Assembly: GCA_937920515.1 (NCBI GenBank)
Contig: CALEUG010000020.1
Span: forward strand, 111,704-175,703
Reading direction: 5' to 3'
Length of the DNA: 64,000 nt
Source: an uncultured bacterium
Lineage (GTDB): Bacteria > Acidobacteriota > Aminicenantia > Aminicenantales > Saccharicenantaceae
Made by a program: the position numbers and the translations under genes. Below the pieces are notes generated by a model. The model had not been told where the DNA came from. It was given only the letters and a program-made list of their open reading frames with translations, and made no database searches. This document shows, piece by piece, positions 36,607 through 44,372 of the stretch. The stretch's first letter is position 1, and the number at the start of each line of letters is the position of its first letter.

Positions 36607-36630
36607 AAACGGGGGACACAATACTCATTC
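36606..36630 (+). repeat. 25-bp repeat, left copy (inverted relative to 44308-44332)
   Basis: The 25 bases starting AAAACGGGGGACACAA are an exact reverse complement of 44308-44332. A further ~10 bases inward still match mostly (ACCAATTTTC against CCCGATTTTT). The outer boundary is sharp. Confidence 0.8.
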
Positions 36631-36944
36631 ACCAATTTTCCGGGCATTATTATGGAGAGGATGGAGAGCCGTTTATAAACAGAGGGGAGCAGTTTTCATA
36701 ATTTTTTTATCATTATGAAATTTTTTTATATCAGATTATTATAATTTAATTTGCTTTTTCTCAAGATTTAGCATAGTATAGCGACTAACAGGTAAAAGGA
36801 TAATTCTTCTGACGACAGGACCCGCCCGTTAGCCTTGCCGGTTTTGTCAATAAAGGGGAATTCTCTGTGGTTGTAGAAGTGTGAACTGTGGGCTGGATAA
36901 AATCTGGCTTGTCCGGTCCAATAAAAATTTTAACAGGAGGAATG
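36631..36944. other. AT-rich intergenic region
   Basis: About 310 bases between the repeat and the barrel gene. It contains runs such as ATTTTTTTATC and poor-GC DNA from 36700 to 36780. No protein-like frame, tRNA or clear hairpin was seen. AACAGGAGG at the end is the ribosome binding site of the next gene. Confidence 0.6.
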
Positions 36945-37598
36945 ATGAGACACAAAATAAACAGGTTGGTGTTTCTTGTGGTGAGTGTAATGCTGGTAGG
37001 GATGCTTTTCTCCCCTGGATTTTCCGCCGTCAAGTTCGGGGTCAAGGGCGGGTTAGCCCTGGCTAACTGGTCGACCAGCGAGCCTCTCTTTGGGGATTAC
37101 CCGTTGAAGAATAAGGCTGGCTTTGTGTTTGGAGCTTTTACTAACATTGGACTGGCCAGGAATTTCAGCTTCCAGCCCGAAATTCTTTACGTTCAAAAAG
37201 GCCCCAAGGTCTCGGTTGCCGAAGGCGAAGTAACCGGCACCGTAAAATTCAACACGGATTACCTGGAAATTCCGCTTCTGTTGATGTACAGCTTCCAGAA
37301 GGAAGGCTCAACCCTGATTCCCTCCATTTTTGCCGGCCCCTTTGTTGGCCTGAACCTCTCGGCCAAGGAGAAGATTAAAATCCCGGGCGAAGAGTATACC
37401 TATGATTTCAAGGATGAGATCAAGAATGTCGAATACGGCGTGACCTTTGGTCTGGGCCTGGCCAAGAAGATGTCAAAGATGACGCTCCATTCAGATATTC
37501 GTTATGACCTCGGCTTATCCAACTTGGCCGAGGATGCTGAGGGAGGATTTTCTATCAAGACCAGGACCTGGCTGTTTATGGTCGGAATCAGTTTCTAA
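36945..37598 (+). CDS. Outer-membrane beta-barrel protein (PorT/OMP_b-brl-like)
   Basis: The 217-residue protein has a signal peptide (cleavage near FSPGFSA), then about eight alternating amphipathic strands. An opening VKFGVKGGLALANW and a terminal MVGISF are typical of small eight-stranded barrels of the PorT/OMP_b-brl type. Role unknown. ATG 36945 has AGGAGG at 4-nt spacing; ATG 36942 is adjacent. A strong terminator follows, so it is monocistronic. Confidence 0.75.
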   Translation: MRHKINRLVFLVVSVMLVGMLFSPGFSAVKFGVKGGLALANWSTSEPLFGDYPLKNKAGFVFGAFTNIGLARNFSFQPEILYVQKGPKVSVAEGEVTGTVKFNTDYLEIPLLLMYSFQKEGSTLIPSIFAGPFVGLNLSAKEKIKIPGEEYTYDFKDEIKNVEYGVTFGLGLAKKMSKMTLHSDIRYDLGLSNLAEDAEGGFSIKTRTWLFMVGISF

Positions 37599-37631
37599 TC
37601 AGTCTGATTCAACAGGCGAAAAACAAAATGG

Positions 37632-37658
37632 GGGGCACCTGAGTGCCCCTTTTTTATT
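37632..37658 (+). terminator. Intrinsic terminator after the barrel gene
   Basis: GGGGCAC (37632-37638), CTGA loop, GTGCCCC (37643-37649), then six T. A textbook rho-independent terminator. Confidence 0.92.
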
Positions 37659-37736
37659 TCCTGGTGTTCTAATAAAAAGTCATTTCAGAAAAGAGCGGTG
37701 GCCGAGCTGTGGCCAGGCTGTCTGGTTGATTATAAA

Positions 37737-38000
37737 TTATCTGGGTGGCTTATATTCGTGATTCTCTGGCCCAATCACAATATCGGAGCGGCGGGAGGAA
37801 GGGGTAATTTCCAGCCTGGTGATTTTGCCCTGGCGGAGCCGGCCCTCAACCACCGTCCGGTACGGGACATGTAGCTTAAAGTCCACGTCCCAGTCTTCTG
37901 GCCAGGCGGGAGGAAGGTAAATCCTTTTTCCGTCAGTTTGCATCAGCATGGCCTGCACCGCCTTGAGCAGCACGCCTCCATGGTCCTGGTCGGGATAAAT
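37737..38000 (-). pseudogene. C-terminal remnant of a large glycoside hydrolase-like protein
   Basis: The minus-strand frame reads YPDQDHGGVLLKAVQAM, then LPPAWPEDWDVDFKLH and ends in GPENHEYKPPR. This looks like the last ~85 residues of large secreted GH95-like or DUF5703-type carbohydrate enzymes. An in-frame TGA lies directly upstream of the first homologous codons, and no catalytic part is found. It is therefore probably a decayed end left by a deletion or by transfer. The exact family is uncertain. Confidence 0.55.
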
Positions 38001-38337
38001 GTATCATCGCTTGCCTGTTTCGAGTGTATATCAATCCAGCTCCGGCTCCCTGGATTTAATCGGTTTTGATAAGTTCCGGCTTAACCTATAAAAAATTTAG
38101 TGAAATTTAATTCCCGTAAGACATACCGCTTCCGGCTACCTCTCAGGGCCCCAATAATAATTAAGCCATTTAGTCATATTCTTAAGCATTCACGTCATCT
38201 GGTCATTCTCGGTATTGTTCTTCCATTTATATAAGTAATAAATATCCATTCTTACCCTCGCATCCGGATATTGATTTAGTCCCCTATCTCTGGCCTTTTT
38301 GTTTAGATTCAAGTTATTTGAGGAATCAAAAAAAGAC
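38001..38337. other. AT-rich intergenic region
   Basis: About 340 bases without a credible gene on either strand. Composition is markedly AT-rich compared with the flanks. I see no repeat, tRNA or clear hairpin in it. Confidence 0.6.
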
Positions 38338-38366
38338 TTGACATGATTTTTTTTTTACAATATCAG
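38338..38366 (+). promoter_or_regulatory. Possible promoter of the cysteine-rich peptide gene
   Basis: A perfect TTGACA (38338-38343) is followed after 17 nt by TATCAG, with a T11 run inside the spacer. The -10 is weak, and TACAAT nearby is at the wrong distance. Confidence 0.35.
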
Positions 38367-38454
38367 CAGATAAAAGGGATAAGAATGAGGTACTATAGCC
38401 ATTACAAGACTGTTTTGAAAAAGCTTTTAAAGCTTAACCATAAAGGAGGGTGAA

Positions 38455-38655
38455 ATGAAAAAAGTTTTGTTAGCCCTTTTTCTGGTGCTTGTCTTATTAG
38501 CTGCAATAGTTGATTTTTCCCCTGCCAGTATTCCCCCCTGCGATCAGTATTTGGAGTGGTGCGTATTCACGTATTGCCGTCAGTATTATAATCCGGACCA
38601 ATACTTGCAATGTGTAAATAAGTGTGCCGAAAATTATGCCTTAAATTGCCTTTGA
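38455..38655 (+). CDS. Small secreted cysteine-rich peptide
   Basis: The 66-residue product has a clear signal peptide (MKKVLLALFLVLVLLAAIV, cleavage near PASI). The mature part is about 38 residues with six cysteines (PPC, EWC, TYC, QC, NKC, NC), spaced to allow three disulfides. Aromatic residues are frequent. AAAGGAGGG precedes the ATG. I do not recognise a family. It is followed by a propeller protein and a CxxC lipoprotein, an arrangement that recalls the small NVEALA-type exported peptides next to propeller proteins in Bacteroidetes. Its sequence does not match that motif. Confidence 0.75.
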   Translation: MKKVLLALFLVLVLLAAIVDFSPASIPPCDQYLEWCVFTYCRQYYNPDQYLQCVNKCAENYALNCL

Positions 38656-38743
38656 AGTGCTAATCTGAGATTTCGGGTGGCGAGAAACCGACAGTAAATA
38701 AAAGAAGAGATTTTTATTATTAAACAAAATAAAAGGTGTCATT

Positions 38744-39772
38744 ATGATTAAAAAACTATTATGTCTGATAACTATCTTAGCTATTTTCCATTTCCCGAGC
38801 TATGCTGACTTAAAAAAAGTTATTTCCATAGGGTCTGATGATATAAATTATCGCTTTTTTGGTGTGGCGGGGGCTGTTTTAGACGATCAAGGTAATGTGT
38901 ATATTTGTGATTCTAAGGGGAGTTTTTTGAGGAAATATGATTCAGATGGAAAGTTTATCAAAGAGATAGGTAGATATGGTCAGGGCCCGGGAGAATTCAG
39001 CAATACAATTTCTGGCCTTTATTTGTGTGGTGGTTTGTTTGTTCTTGATACGGGGAACAACAGGATAGTTGAGCTTGACCAGGAACTAAATATTAAGAGA
39101 TATATCAAGCTCAGTAAGCTGGCCTTATCAATAATGGGATTTGGCGATAATTTTTATATGATTTCAAGGACACCGGGTCGGTTTTCTTTCGAAGTTGGAA
39201 TTTATGATAGAGACGGGCATTACATCAAGTCTTTTTTTGACCGGCGGCCTATTTTTATAGAGAAAATAGAACAATCAAAGATTGGCCAGGCTCTTTCCCT
39301 TATTTATTCGTCAATAGCGGCGACAGTTGAAAGAGAAACCGGGGAGGTGGCAATTACTTTCCAATGGCCCGGAGAAAATATCGAAATATTTAGGTTTTCA
39401 AAAGATGGGGAGTTTATAAAGAAAATAGTTTCTGATCATATTATCAGGTATGACTTCCCGGAGTTCAGGCTCAAGGGGCTGCCAGCGAATTTAAGATTTC
39501 CAGATCAAAGCAACTTGATAATGATAAGATCTATACATTCTTTGGATGAAAAGAGGCTTCTCTTGGAGTATTGGGTGAATGAATATAACCTGGACAATGC
39601 AGTTAAGGAAAATGAATATATCCTAATCGTTGATAGAAATTCTGGTCAGCTATTACACAGAGAACTCTTGCCATTAAAATCGGGTATAGCTGATGCCAGG
39701 AAAAGTTACATATGCGCTATTTCAAATGAAGGCGACGTTCCTGAAGTTGTGATTTATAGACTTGATTATTGA
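38744..39772 (+). CDS. Secreted six-bladed beta-propeller protein
   Basis: This 342-residue protein has a signal peptide (cleavage near PSYA) and NHL/6-bladed propeller repeats, such as GAVLDDQGNVYICDSKGSF, GLFVLDTGNNRIVEL and GRYGQGPGEF. Such propellers bind ligands or partners on the periplasmic or outer face; the ligand is unknown. Start ATG 38744 follows AAAGGTG. Codon use is AT-rich relative to the window. It lies between the cysteine-rich peptide gene and a lipoprotein gene, all on the same strand. Confidence 0.8.
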   Translation: MIKKLLCLITILAIFHFPSYADLKKVISIGSDDINYRFFGVAGAVLDDQGNVYICDSKGSFLRKYDSDGKFIKEIGRYGQGPGEFSNTISGLYLCGGLFVLDTGNNRIVELDQELNIKRYIKLSKLALSIMGFGDNFYMISRTPGRFSFEVGIYDRDGHYIKSFFDRRPIFIEKIEQSKIGQALSLIYSSIAATVERETGEVAITFQWPGENIEIFRFSKDGEFIKKIVSDHIIRYDFPEFRLKGLPANLRFPDQSNLIMIRSIHSLDEKRLLLEYWVNEYNLDNAVKENEYILIVDRNSGQLLHRELLPLKSGIADARKSYICAISNEGDVPEVVIYRLDY

Positions 39773-39850
39773 AACTCGATTGGGAGTGATGGTGTTTTTT
39801 TTGTTTATGAGAAGTTTAAGGATGTCAGATTATTAGAGTTTTGTTTTAGG

Positions 39851-40315
39851 ATGCAAGCCTTTTCCAAAGTTTTAAGATTGGTTGAATTATTGTTAATTGT
39901 CTTTTTATTTTGGAGCTGCACTCAAGAAAGTGGTGCCAAGTTCGGTCAGATTGATAAAAGAACTGTGGTGTCACTTCATTTAGGCATAAAGGCCAAAAGG
40001 AGTTCAGGTTGCTTATCATGCGAGCTGATGAACAAATATCAGTGGAACTTCTTATACAAGATATTTGGCGGAAAAGAAGGTATTGAATTTGTCGTTTATT
40101 GTTCAAATGAGAAGAAAAGAGAGGTTGAACAAAATTTGCCATATGACGTCCTCTTAATAGTGGATAAAAACCCTGAAACTGATGAGTTGATAGTGCGCCA
40201 CGAAGGGAGAACTATATTTCAGAAGGCGGGAGTCCTGGATATGTTTTCCGTGAGGCAAATTACCGAGCTTCTAATGGATTCTGTCCTTGAAAATGGACGG
40301 TCTTTAAGAAAATAA
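39851..40315 (+). CDS. Lipoprotein with CxxC motif, thioredoxin-like features
   Basis: The 154-residue product has a lipoprotein signal (LLLIVFLFWSC, Cys near 23). An SGCLSCELMN motif near residue 56 gives a CxxC that would suit a thiol redox or metal site. Later strands such as YDVLLIVDKN and GRTIFQKAG resemble parts of thioredoxin-fold proteins, but the match is loose. No strong ribosome binding site is seen. Together with the propeller and cysteine-rich peptide it forms a small exported set. Function unknown. Confidence 0.6.
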   Translation: MQAFSKVLRLVELLLIVFLFWSCTQESGAKFGQIDKRTVVSLHLGIKAKRSSGCLSCELMNKYQWNFLYKIFGGKEGIEFVVYCSNEKKREVEQNLPYDVLLIVDKNPETDELIVRHEGRTIFQKAGVLDMFSVRQITELLMDSVLENGRSLRK

Positions 40316-40384
40316 AAAAACAATATAGTCTTGATTTTTGAAAAAAATGGCTTAATTTAATATCTGAAAAGGGGAATTTAGGCT

Positions 40385-42274
40385 GTGGCCTCCCGGATAA
40401 TTAGCCTTTTCCCAGACCCTCAGGCCGGGCAGGAATTCCAGATTAAGAGGTCCAGAGTCCTTGGCCAGTTAATTGAAAGGCTGGTTAATTCGTTTGGCGG
40501 CAATATTATAATATCGGTTGTATCCCATACCCTATTAATTTCGCTTTTTCTAAGCATAAACTTTTTTGAGCAGGGTTTTAAGGGATTAAGTTCTGGAAAT
40601 TCAGCTGAACCGTCTCTAATAAAAGAAAACCTGGTGGCCCTTAATTTGGCTCTCAAAGATCTTGGCCGAGATGAAAAATATCAAGAAATGTTGTCCGAGG
40701 TGCTGGGTAAAATCAAGCAAACAGAGGTTACAAACATTACTGATGATTTTATATGGATCGACCCCAAATTGAGCCAGAGAGAAAGGATTGAGTTCTTCAA
40801 GCAACTCATTAAAAGCACTGTCCTGGATCAAACAGAATATCAGACAACGAGGTATAAGAATCAAAACATAGATAAAATAAGCTCCAAAGCCCCCGATACC
40901 ATAAAATTAAATTCAGGGAAAAAGATCTTCTTAAAGCCCTCCATTATGGAGGAAAACAAGTACGAAGTTTTCGTCCTGGGGAAGGATGTTTCCCGGGTCC
41001 TGGATAGGATGAAGGGATCTGGTTTAATAAAAGAGAAGCCGGCCTTCCTTGAGAGAGATACTGTCCAGTTGTCTATTAATGGAGCGAAAGTTGAAATCCC
41101 GGCCGAATACTATTATCGATCGAGTCCCTACGAACTGATTATGGCCAGGGGAGCGAGGTCATTTTCTATTGTAAGAGGTTTTCCTTATCTGAAACTGTTT
41201 GGAGATACTCGGGTTTCTACCCGGACATTTGAAAAAATGGAAAACGAAGATGAGCAGAGTAAGTTGGCCGAAAGCGGTAGTTTCAAGATAATTTATTATG
41301 GTGAAATTGAACCGGCAGGGAATAGTTCGGAAGAAAAAATTAAGACTTCGGCCAAAAAGTTTAATCTACCCCGAGAAAAGTGGCAGGATTTACTGGATGG
41401 TTTGATGGACTATGATGAAGCAGAGCAATTCCGAAGGTTAGAAAAGGAATTTCTTCAGAACTACGATCCCAACGACCCGCGCCTGGCTGAGTTTGTTAAG
41501 GAATTTATCAACTTAAACTTGAATGGAGCAATCCTTCTCCATCAGCCGTTTCAGGCAGCGTTTGACTCGCTGGAAGAACTATATTACAAGAGCCCAATTT
41601 TTGAGCGTCTGCTGTTTTATATTAATAAGGCACCCGATTCACACCTGGCTACCGAGTTCTTATTTTGCCTGGCCTCGGCTCTGGACTTTGAAAGAAGAAC
41701 GATTGATTACCTCCACCAGGCCTATCTTGAAGCCAGCGTTTGTCTGGAAAGAAAAATTAATGTGGATTATGTTTTCAATTCACAGGCCAAGGCTTTAGCC
41801 ATAAAAACAGTTTTTGATGAACTGGCCAAATTTCTATCCGCCTCCGAATTCAGCTCGGTGGAAGATGCTCTTAATCGATATACTGAGGAAATCATAAATA
41901 TATATAATTATCTGGTCGAAAAAGGCGGGGAGACTGCGGATCGGGCACGGTATGCGCTGGGATGTTTACTCTGGGAGAGGGGAGAAAAAAAAGAGGCGGT
42001 GTCAGTCTGGCAGAAAATAAGTCCAGGTTTTAAGGTTCAGCCGTTTCCAAGGATAAGAGGAATACTCTATGGACCGAAATTTGGCCTGGTTGAAGAATCA
42101 GTCAGTAAGATTCTTGATTTCGAGGCCCGTCGTTATACTTATTTTTTGAATGAAAGAGCCGTCAGGTTTCATAAGTGGTCACGGCGTGAAGGAAGCCAGC
42201 AAAAATACTGGGGCCATAGAGCGCTTTCCAAATCTGAGCGGGTAATGTGCTGTGCTGGTGGTGTGCCGGATTGA
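40385..42274 (+). CDS. Orphan 629-residue membrane-anchored protein
   Basis: I do not recognise this protein. It starts at GTG 40385, has a ~40-residue cytoplasmic N-terminus, one membrane helix (GNIIISVVSHTLLISLFLSI, ~39-58) and a large, mainly helical and charged remainder, probably periplasmic. Residues ~340-540 look like helical repeats (e.g. RRLEKEFLQNYDPNDPRL, YALGCLLWERGEKKEAV), loosely TPR-like. The final ~25 residues (MCCAGGVPD end) look less protein-like. Composition is AT-rich like its upstream neighbours. No motif supports an enzyme call. Confidence 0.7.
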   Translation: MASRIISLFPDPQAGQEFQIKRSRVLGQLIERLVNSFGGNIIISVVSHTLLISLFLSINFFEQGFKGLSSGNSAEPSLIKENLVALNLALKDLGRDEKYQEMLSEVLGKIKQTEVTNITDDFIWIDPKLSQRERIEFFKQLIKSTVLDQTEYQTTRYKNQNIDKISSKAPDTIKLNSGKKIFLKPSIMEENKYEVFVLGKDVSRVLDRMKGSGLIKEKPAFLERDTVQLSINGAKVEIPAEYYYRSSPYELIMARGARSFSIVRGFPYLKLFGDTRVSTRTFEKMENEDEQSKLAESGSFKIIYYGEIEPAGNSSEEKIKTSAKKFNLPREKWQDLLDGLMDYDEAEQFRRLEKEFLQNYDPNDPRLAEFVKEFINLNLNGAILLHQPFQAAFDSLEELYYKSPIFERLLFYINKAPDSHLATEFLFCLASALDFERRTIDYLHQAYLEASVCLERKINVDYVFNSQAKALAIKTVFDELAKFLSASEFSSVEDALNRYTEEIINIYNYLVEKGGETADRARYALGCLLWERGEKKEAVSVWQKISPGFKVQPFPRIRGILYGPKFGLVEESVSKILDFEARRYTYFLNERAVRFHKWSRREGSQQKYWGHRALSKSERVMCCAGGVPD

Positions 42275-42362
42275 GCCCACCTGCTGTTTTATCAAAAGAC
42301 ATTCGTTAATATTTCAGGAAAGAATATGAAGGCGAGCAGAGCAGGCTCAGGCTGATAGTCCG

Positions 42363-44078
42363 CTACTTTCTCATAGTTTTCAAGAGCTTATCTACCGGCA
42401 GGGTGTTGATCACGTCCTTCTTGCTGAGCCAGGCCCGGCGGGCGATACCCACTCCGAAGCGCATCATCTGGAAGCCATGGGCATAGTGAGTGTCTGTGCC
42501 GATGGCAATGAGAATGCCTTTCTCTTTGGCTTTTTTCAGGTTGTATTCGTCGAGGTCCAGGCGGTCGTAATAGGCATTCAATTCGAGAATCTTTCCGTGT
42601 TCGGCGGCCGCTTCGATGACTCTGTCTAGGTCTACGTCATAGCCCTCCCGGCCCGAGATAAGGCGTCCGGTGGGATGGCCGATGATATGCACCAGGGGAT
42701 TCTTGATGGCCGAGATGATTCTCTCGGTGACATTTTTCTTAAAGCCGGAGTGGATGGAAGCCACCACCAGGTCGAGCTTTTCGAGCAGGCTGTCGGGCAG
42801 GTCAATCGAGCCGTCGGCCAGGATGTCTGCCTCTGTTCCTTTCAGCAGTCGAAAGCCCTTGAGCCGGGCGTTGATTCTATCAATTTCCTTAATCTGTTCG
42901 GCCAGCCGGTCTGGGCTCAGGCCATGAGCATATTTGGCCGCCTGGGAATGGTCGCAGACCGCTATGTAGCTATAACCGAGTTTCTTTCCCTGCTCTACCA
43001 GCTCTTCCAGTGTCAGCACCCCGTCGCTCCAGTTGGAATGGACGTGAAGGTCACCGCAGATATCCTTGATTTCGATTATTTCGGGCAGTTTCCCCTCGAG
43101 GGCCAGCTCAATTTCGCCGCGGTCTTCTCGCATCTCGGGCGGGAATACCGGCAGGCCAAAAACGCCGTAGACTTCTTCCTCGGTCTTTCCGGCAATTTTC
43201 TTTTCCCCCCGGAAAACCCCGTATTCCGAGATTTTCAGACCTTTATCTTTGGCCAGCCCGCGCAGCTTGATGTTATGGGCTTTGGAGCCGGTAAAGTACT
43301 GAAGCGCCGCCCCGAAGGAATCTTCTTCGACAAGGCGCAGGTCGACCTGTCTTTCTCCAGCTTCGGTTTGAAGCAGAATAGAACCCTTGGTCTCGCCCTC
43401 AGCCAGCACCTGGATGGTTTTTGGATGTCTGACAAAGTAGCCGATGATTTCCTGGCCGTTCTTGCCGGTCGCCAGGATGTCTATGTCTCCGACCGTTTCT
43501 TTCATCCGGCGCAGAGAACCGGCCACGGATATCTGACTCACGCCTGGTGCGCCTTGCAGGTATTCCATAACATCTTCAGCGATGGTCAGGGCCTCGTAAA
43601 TTGGCATCCTTTCGTGGGCATGTTCGATGAGCTCGATGCCCTTCTTGATGTTTTCCACTTTTTTCTTGCCCATACCGTAGAGCTTTTCCAGGCTACCGTC
43701 CTCGATTACCCGCTTGAGGTCTTCAAGGTTATTGACTTTGAGTTCCTTATGCATCAGATGAATGGTCTTGCCACCCAAGCTGGGAATTTCCAGAAGCTTC
43801 AGGAGACCTTCAGGCACTTCTTTCATCACTTCCTCGTAGCGTTTGATCCGGCCGGTTTTCAGGTATTCCTCAATCTTTTCGGCCATGCCTTTACCAATGC
43901 CGGGGATTTCACTCAGCTGTCCAGAATTAACCAATTCCTGGACGTCCCGCGTTAAATCTTCAAGGATACGAGCAGCTTTCTGGTAGGCCACAACCTTAAA
44001 ACCGGTTTCACCCTTGATTTCCAGGGCATCGGCGATACGGTAAAAGATACTGGCGATTTGCTTGTTTCTATTTTCCAT
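42363..44078 (-). CDS. polX: DNA polymerase/3'-5' exonuclease PolX
   Basis: The 571-residue family X polymerase has N-terminal helix-hairpin-helix motifs (GIGKGMAEKIEEYL, YGMGKKKVENI), the nucleotidyl-transferase signature GSLRRMKETVGDIDIL and a C-terminal PHP domain (GDLHVHSNWSDG, VCDHSQAAKYAHG, IIGHPTGR) with metal ligands. PolX fills short gaps in base-excision repair and the PHP domain supplies 3'-5' exonuclease. AGGAAGAGG precedes the ATG. It is divergent from thyX, and its composition is of the window's normal type. Confidence 0.96.
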   Translation of the reverse strand: MENRNKQIASIFYRIADALEIKGETGFKVVAYQKAARILEDLTRDVQELVNSGQLSEIPGIGKGMAEKIEEYLKTGRIKRYEEVMKEVPEGLLKLLEIPSLGGKTIHLMHKELKVNNLEDLKRVIEDGSLEKLYGMGKKKVENIKKGIELIEHAHERMPIYEALTIAEDVMEYLQGAPGVSQISVAGSLRRMKETVGDIDILATGKNGQEIIGYFVRHPKTIQVLAEGETKGSILLQTEAGERQVDLRLVEEDSFGAALQYFTGSKAHNIKLRGLAKDKGLKISEYGVFRGEKKIAGKTEEEVYGVFGLPVFPPEMREDRGEIELALEGKLPEIIEIKDICGDLHVHSNWSDGVLTLEELVEQGKKLGYSYIAVCDHSQAAKYAHGLSPDRLAEQIKEIDRINARLKGFRLLKGTEADILADGSIDLPDSLLEKLDLVVASIHSGFKKNVTERIISAIKNPLVHIIGHPTGRLISGREGYDVDLDRVIEAAAEHGKILELNAYYDRLDLDEYNLKKAKEKGILIAIGTDTHYAHGFQMMRFGVGIARRAWLSKKDVINTLPVDKLLKTMRK

Positions 44079-44307
44079 TTTTGCCTCTTCCTAAAATTTT
44101 ATACCAGAGTTATGATAGAAACAAACAGACCGGCAAGGCCATCTGGCGGGAACCCTATCGGGATTGACATAACATGGCCCGGGGCTGAGATTGAAAAGGG
44201 GAAATCTGATTCTGGTCTCATTCTTATAGTTAAAACTTGGTTTGGAAAGGCGAACCTGAGCTTACTGGATTTGCGTCAGTCCAAAAGTCAGGTACAGAAA
44301 AATCGGG

Positions 44308-44332
44308 GAATGAGTATTGTGTCCCCCGTTTT
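44308..44332 (-). repeat. 25-bp repeat, right copy
   Basis: Exact reverse complement of 36606-36630. It lies between polX and thyX, ending 5 nt before the -35 element of the thyX promoter. Confidence 0.8.
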
Positions 44333-44337
44333 GGCAA

Positions 44338-44366
44338 TTGACAATTTGGCGGGCTCCTTTTATCTT
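44338..44366 (+). promoter_or_regulatory. Promoter of thyX, predicted leaderless start
   Basis: Perfect TTGACA (44338-44343), 17-nt spacer and TATCTT (44361-44366) end 6 nt before ATG 44373. There is no Shine-Dalgarno site in between, so the mRNA is expected to begin at the start codon. Confidence 0.6.
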
Positions 44367-44372
44367 AATGGC

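Noticed and set aside
42675..43955. 426-codon open frame antisense to polX
   Set aside because: The opposite strand encodes PolX with every expected motif; this frame is its mirror, with no family signature or ribosome binding site.
44058..44372. N-terminal extension of ThyX by 105 codons
   Set aside because: The stretch contains the 25-bp repeat and the thyX promoter, and homology starts at MKIILAGYNFDAEV.
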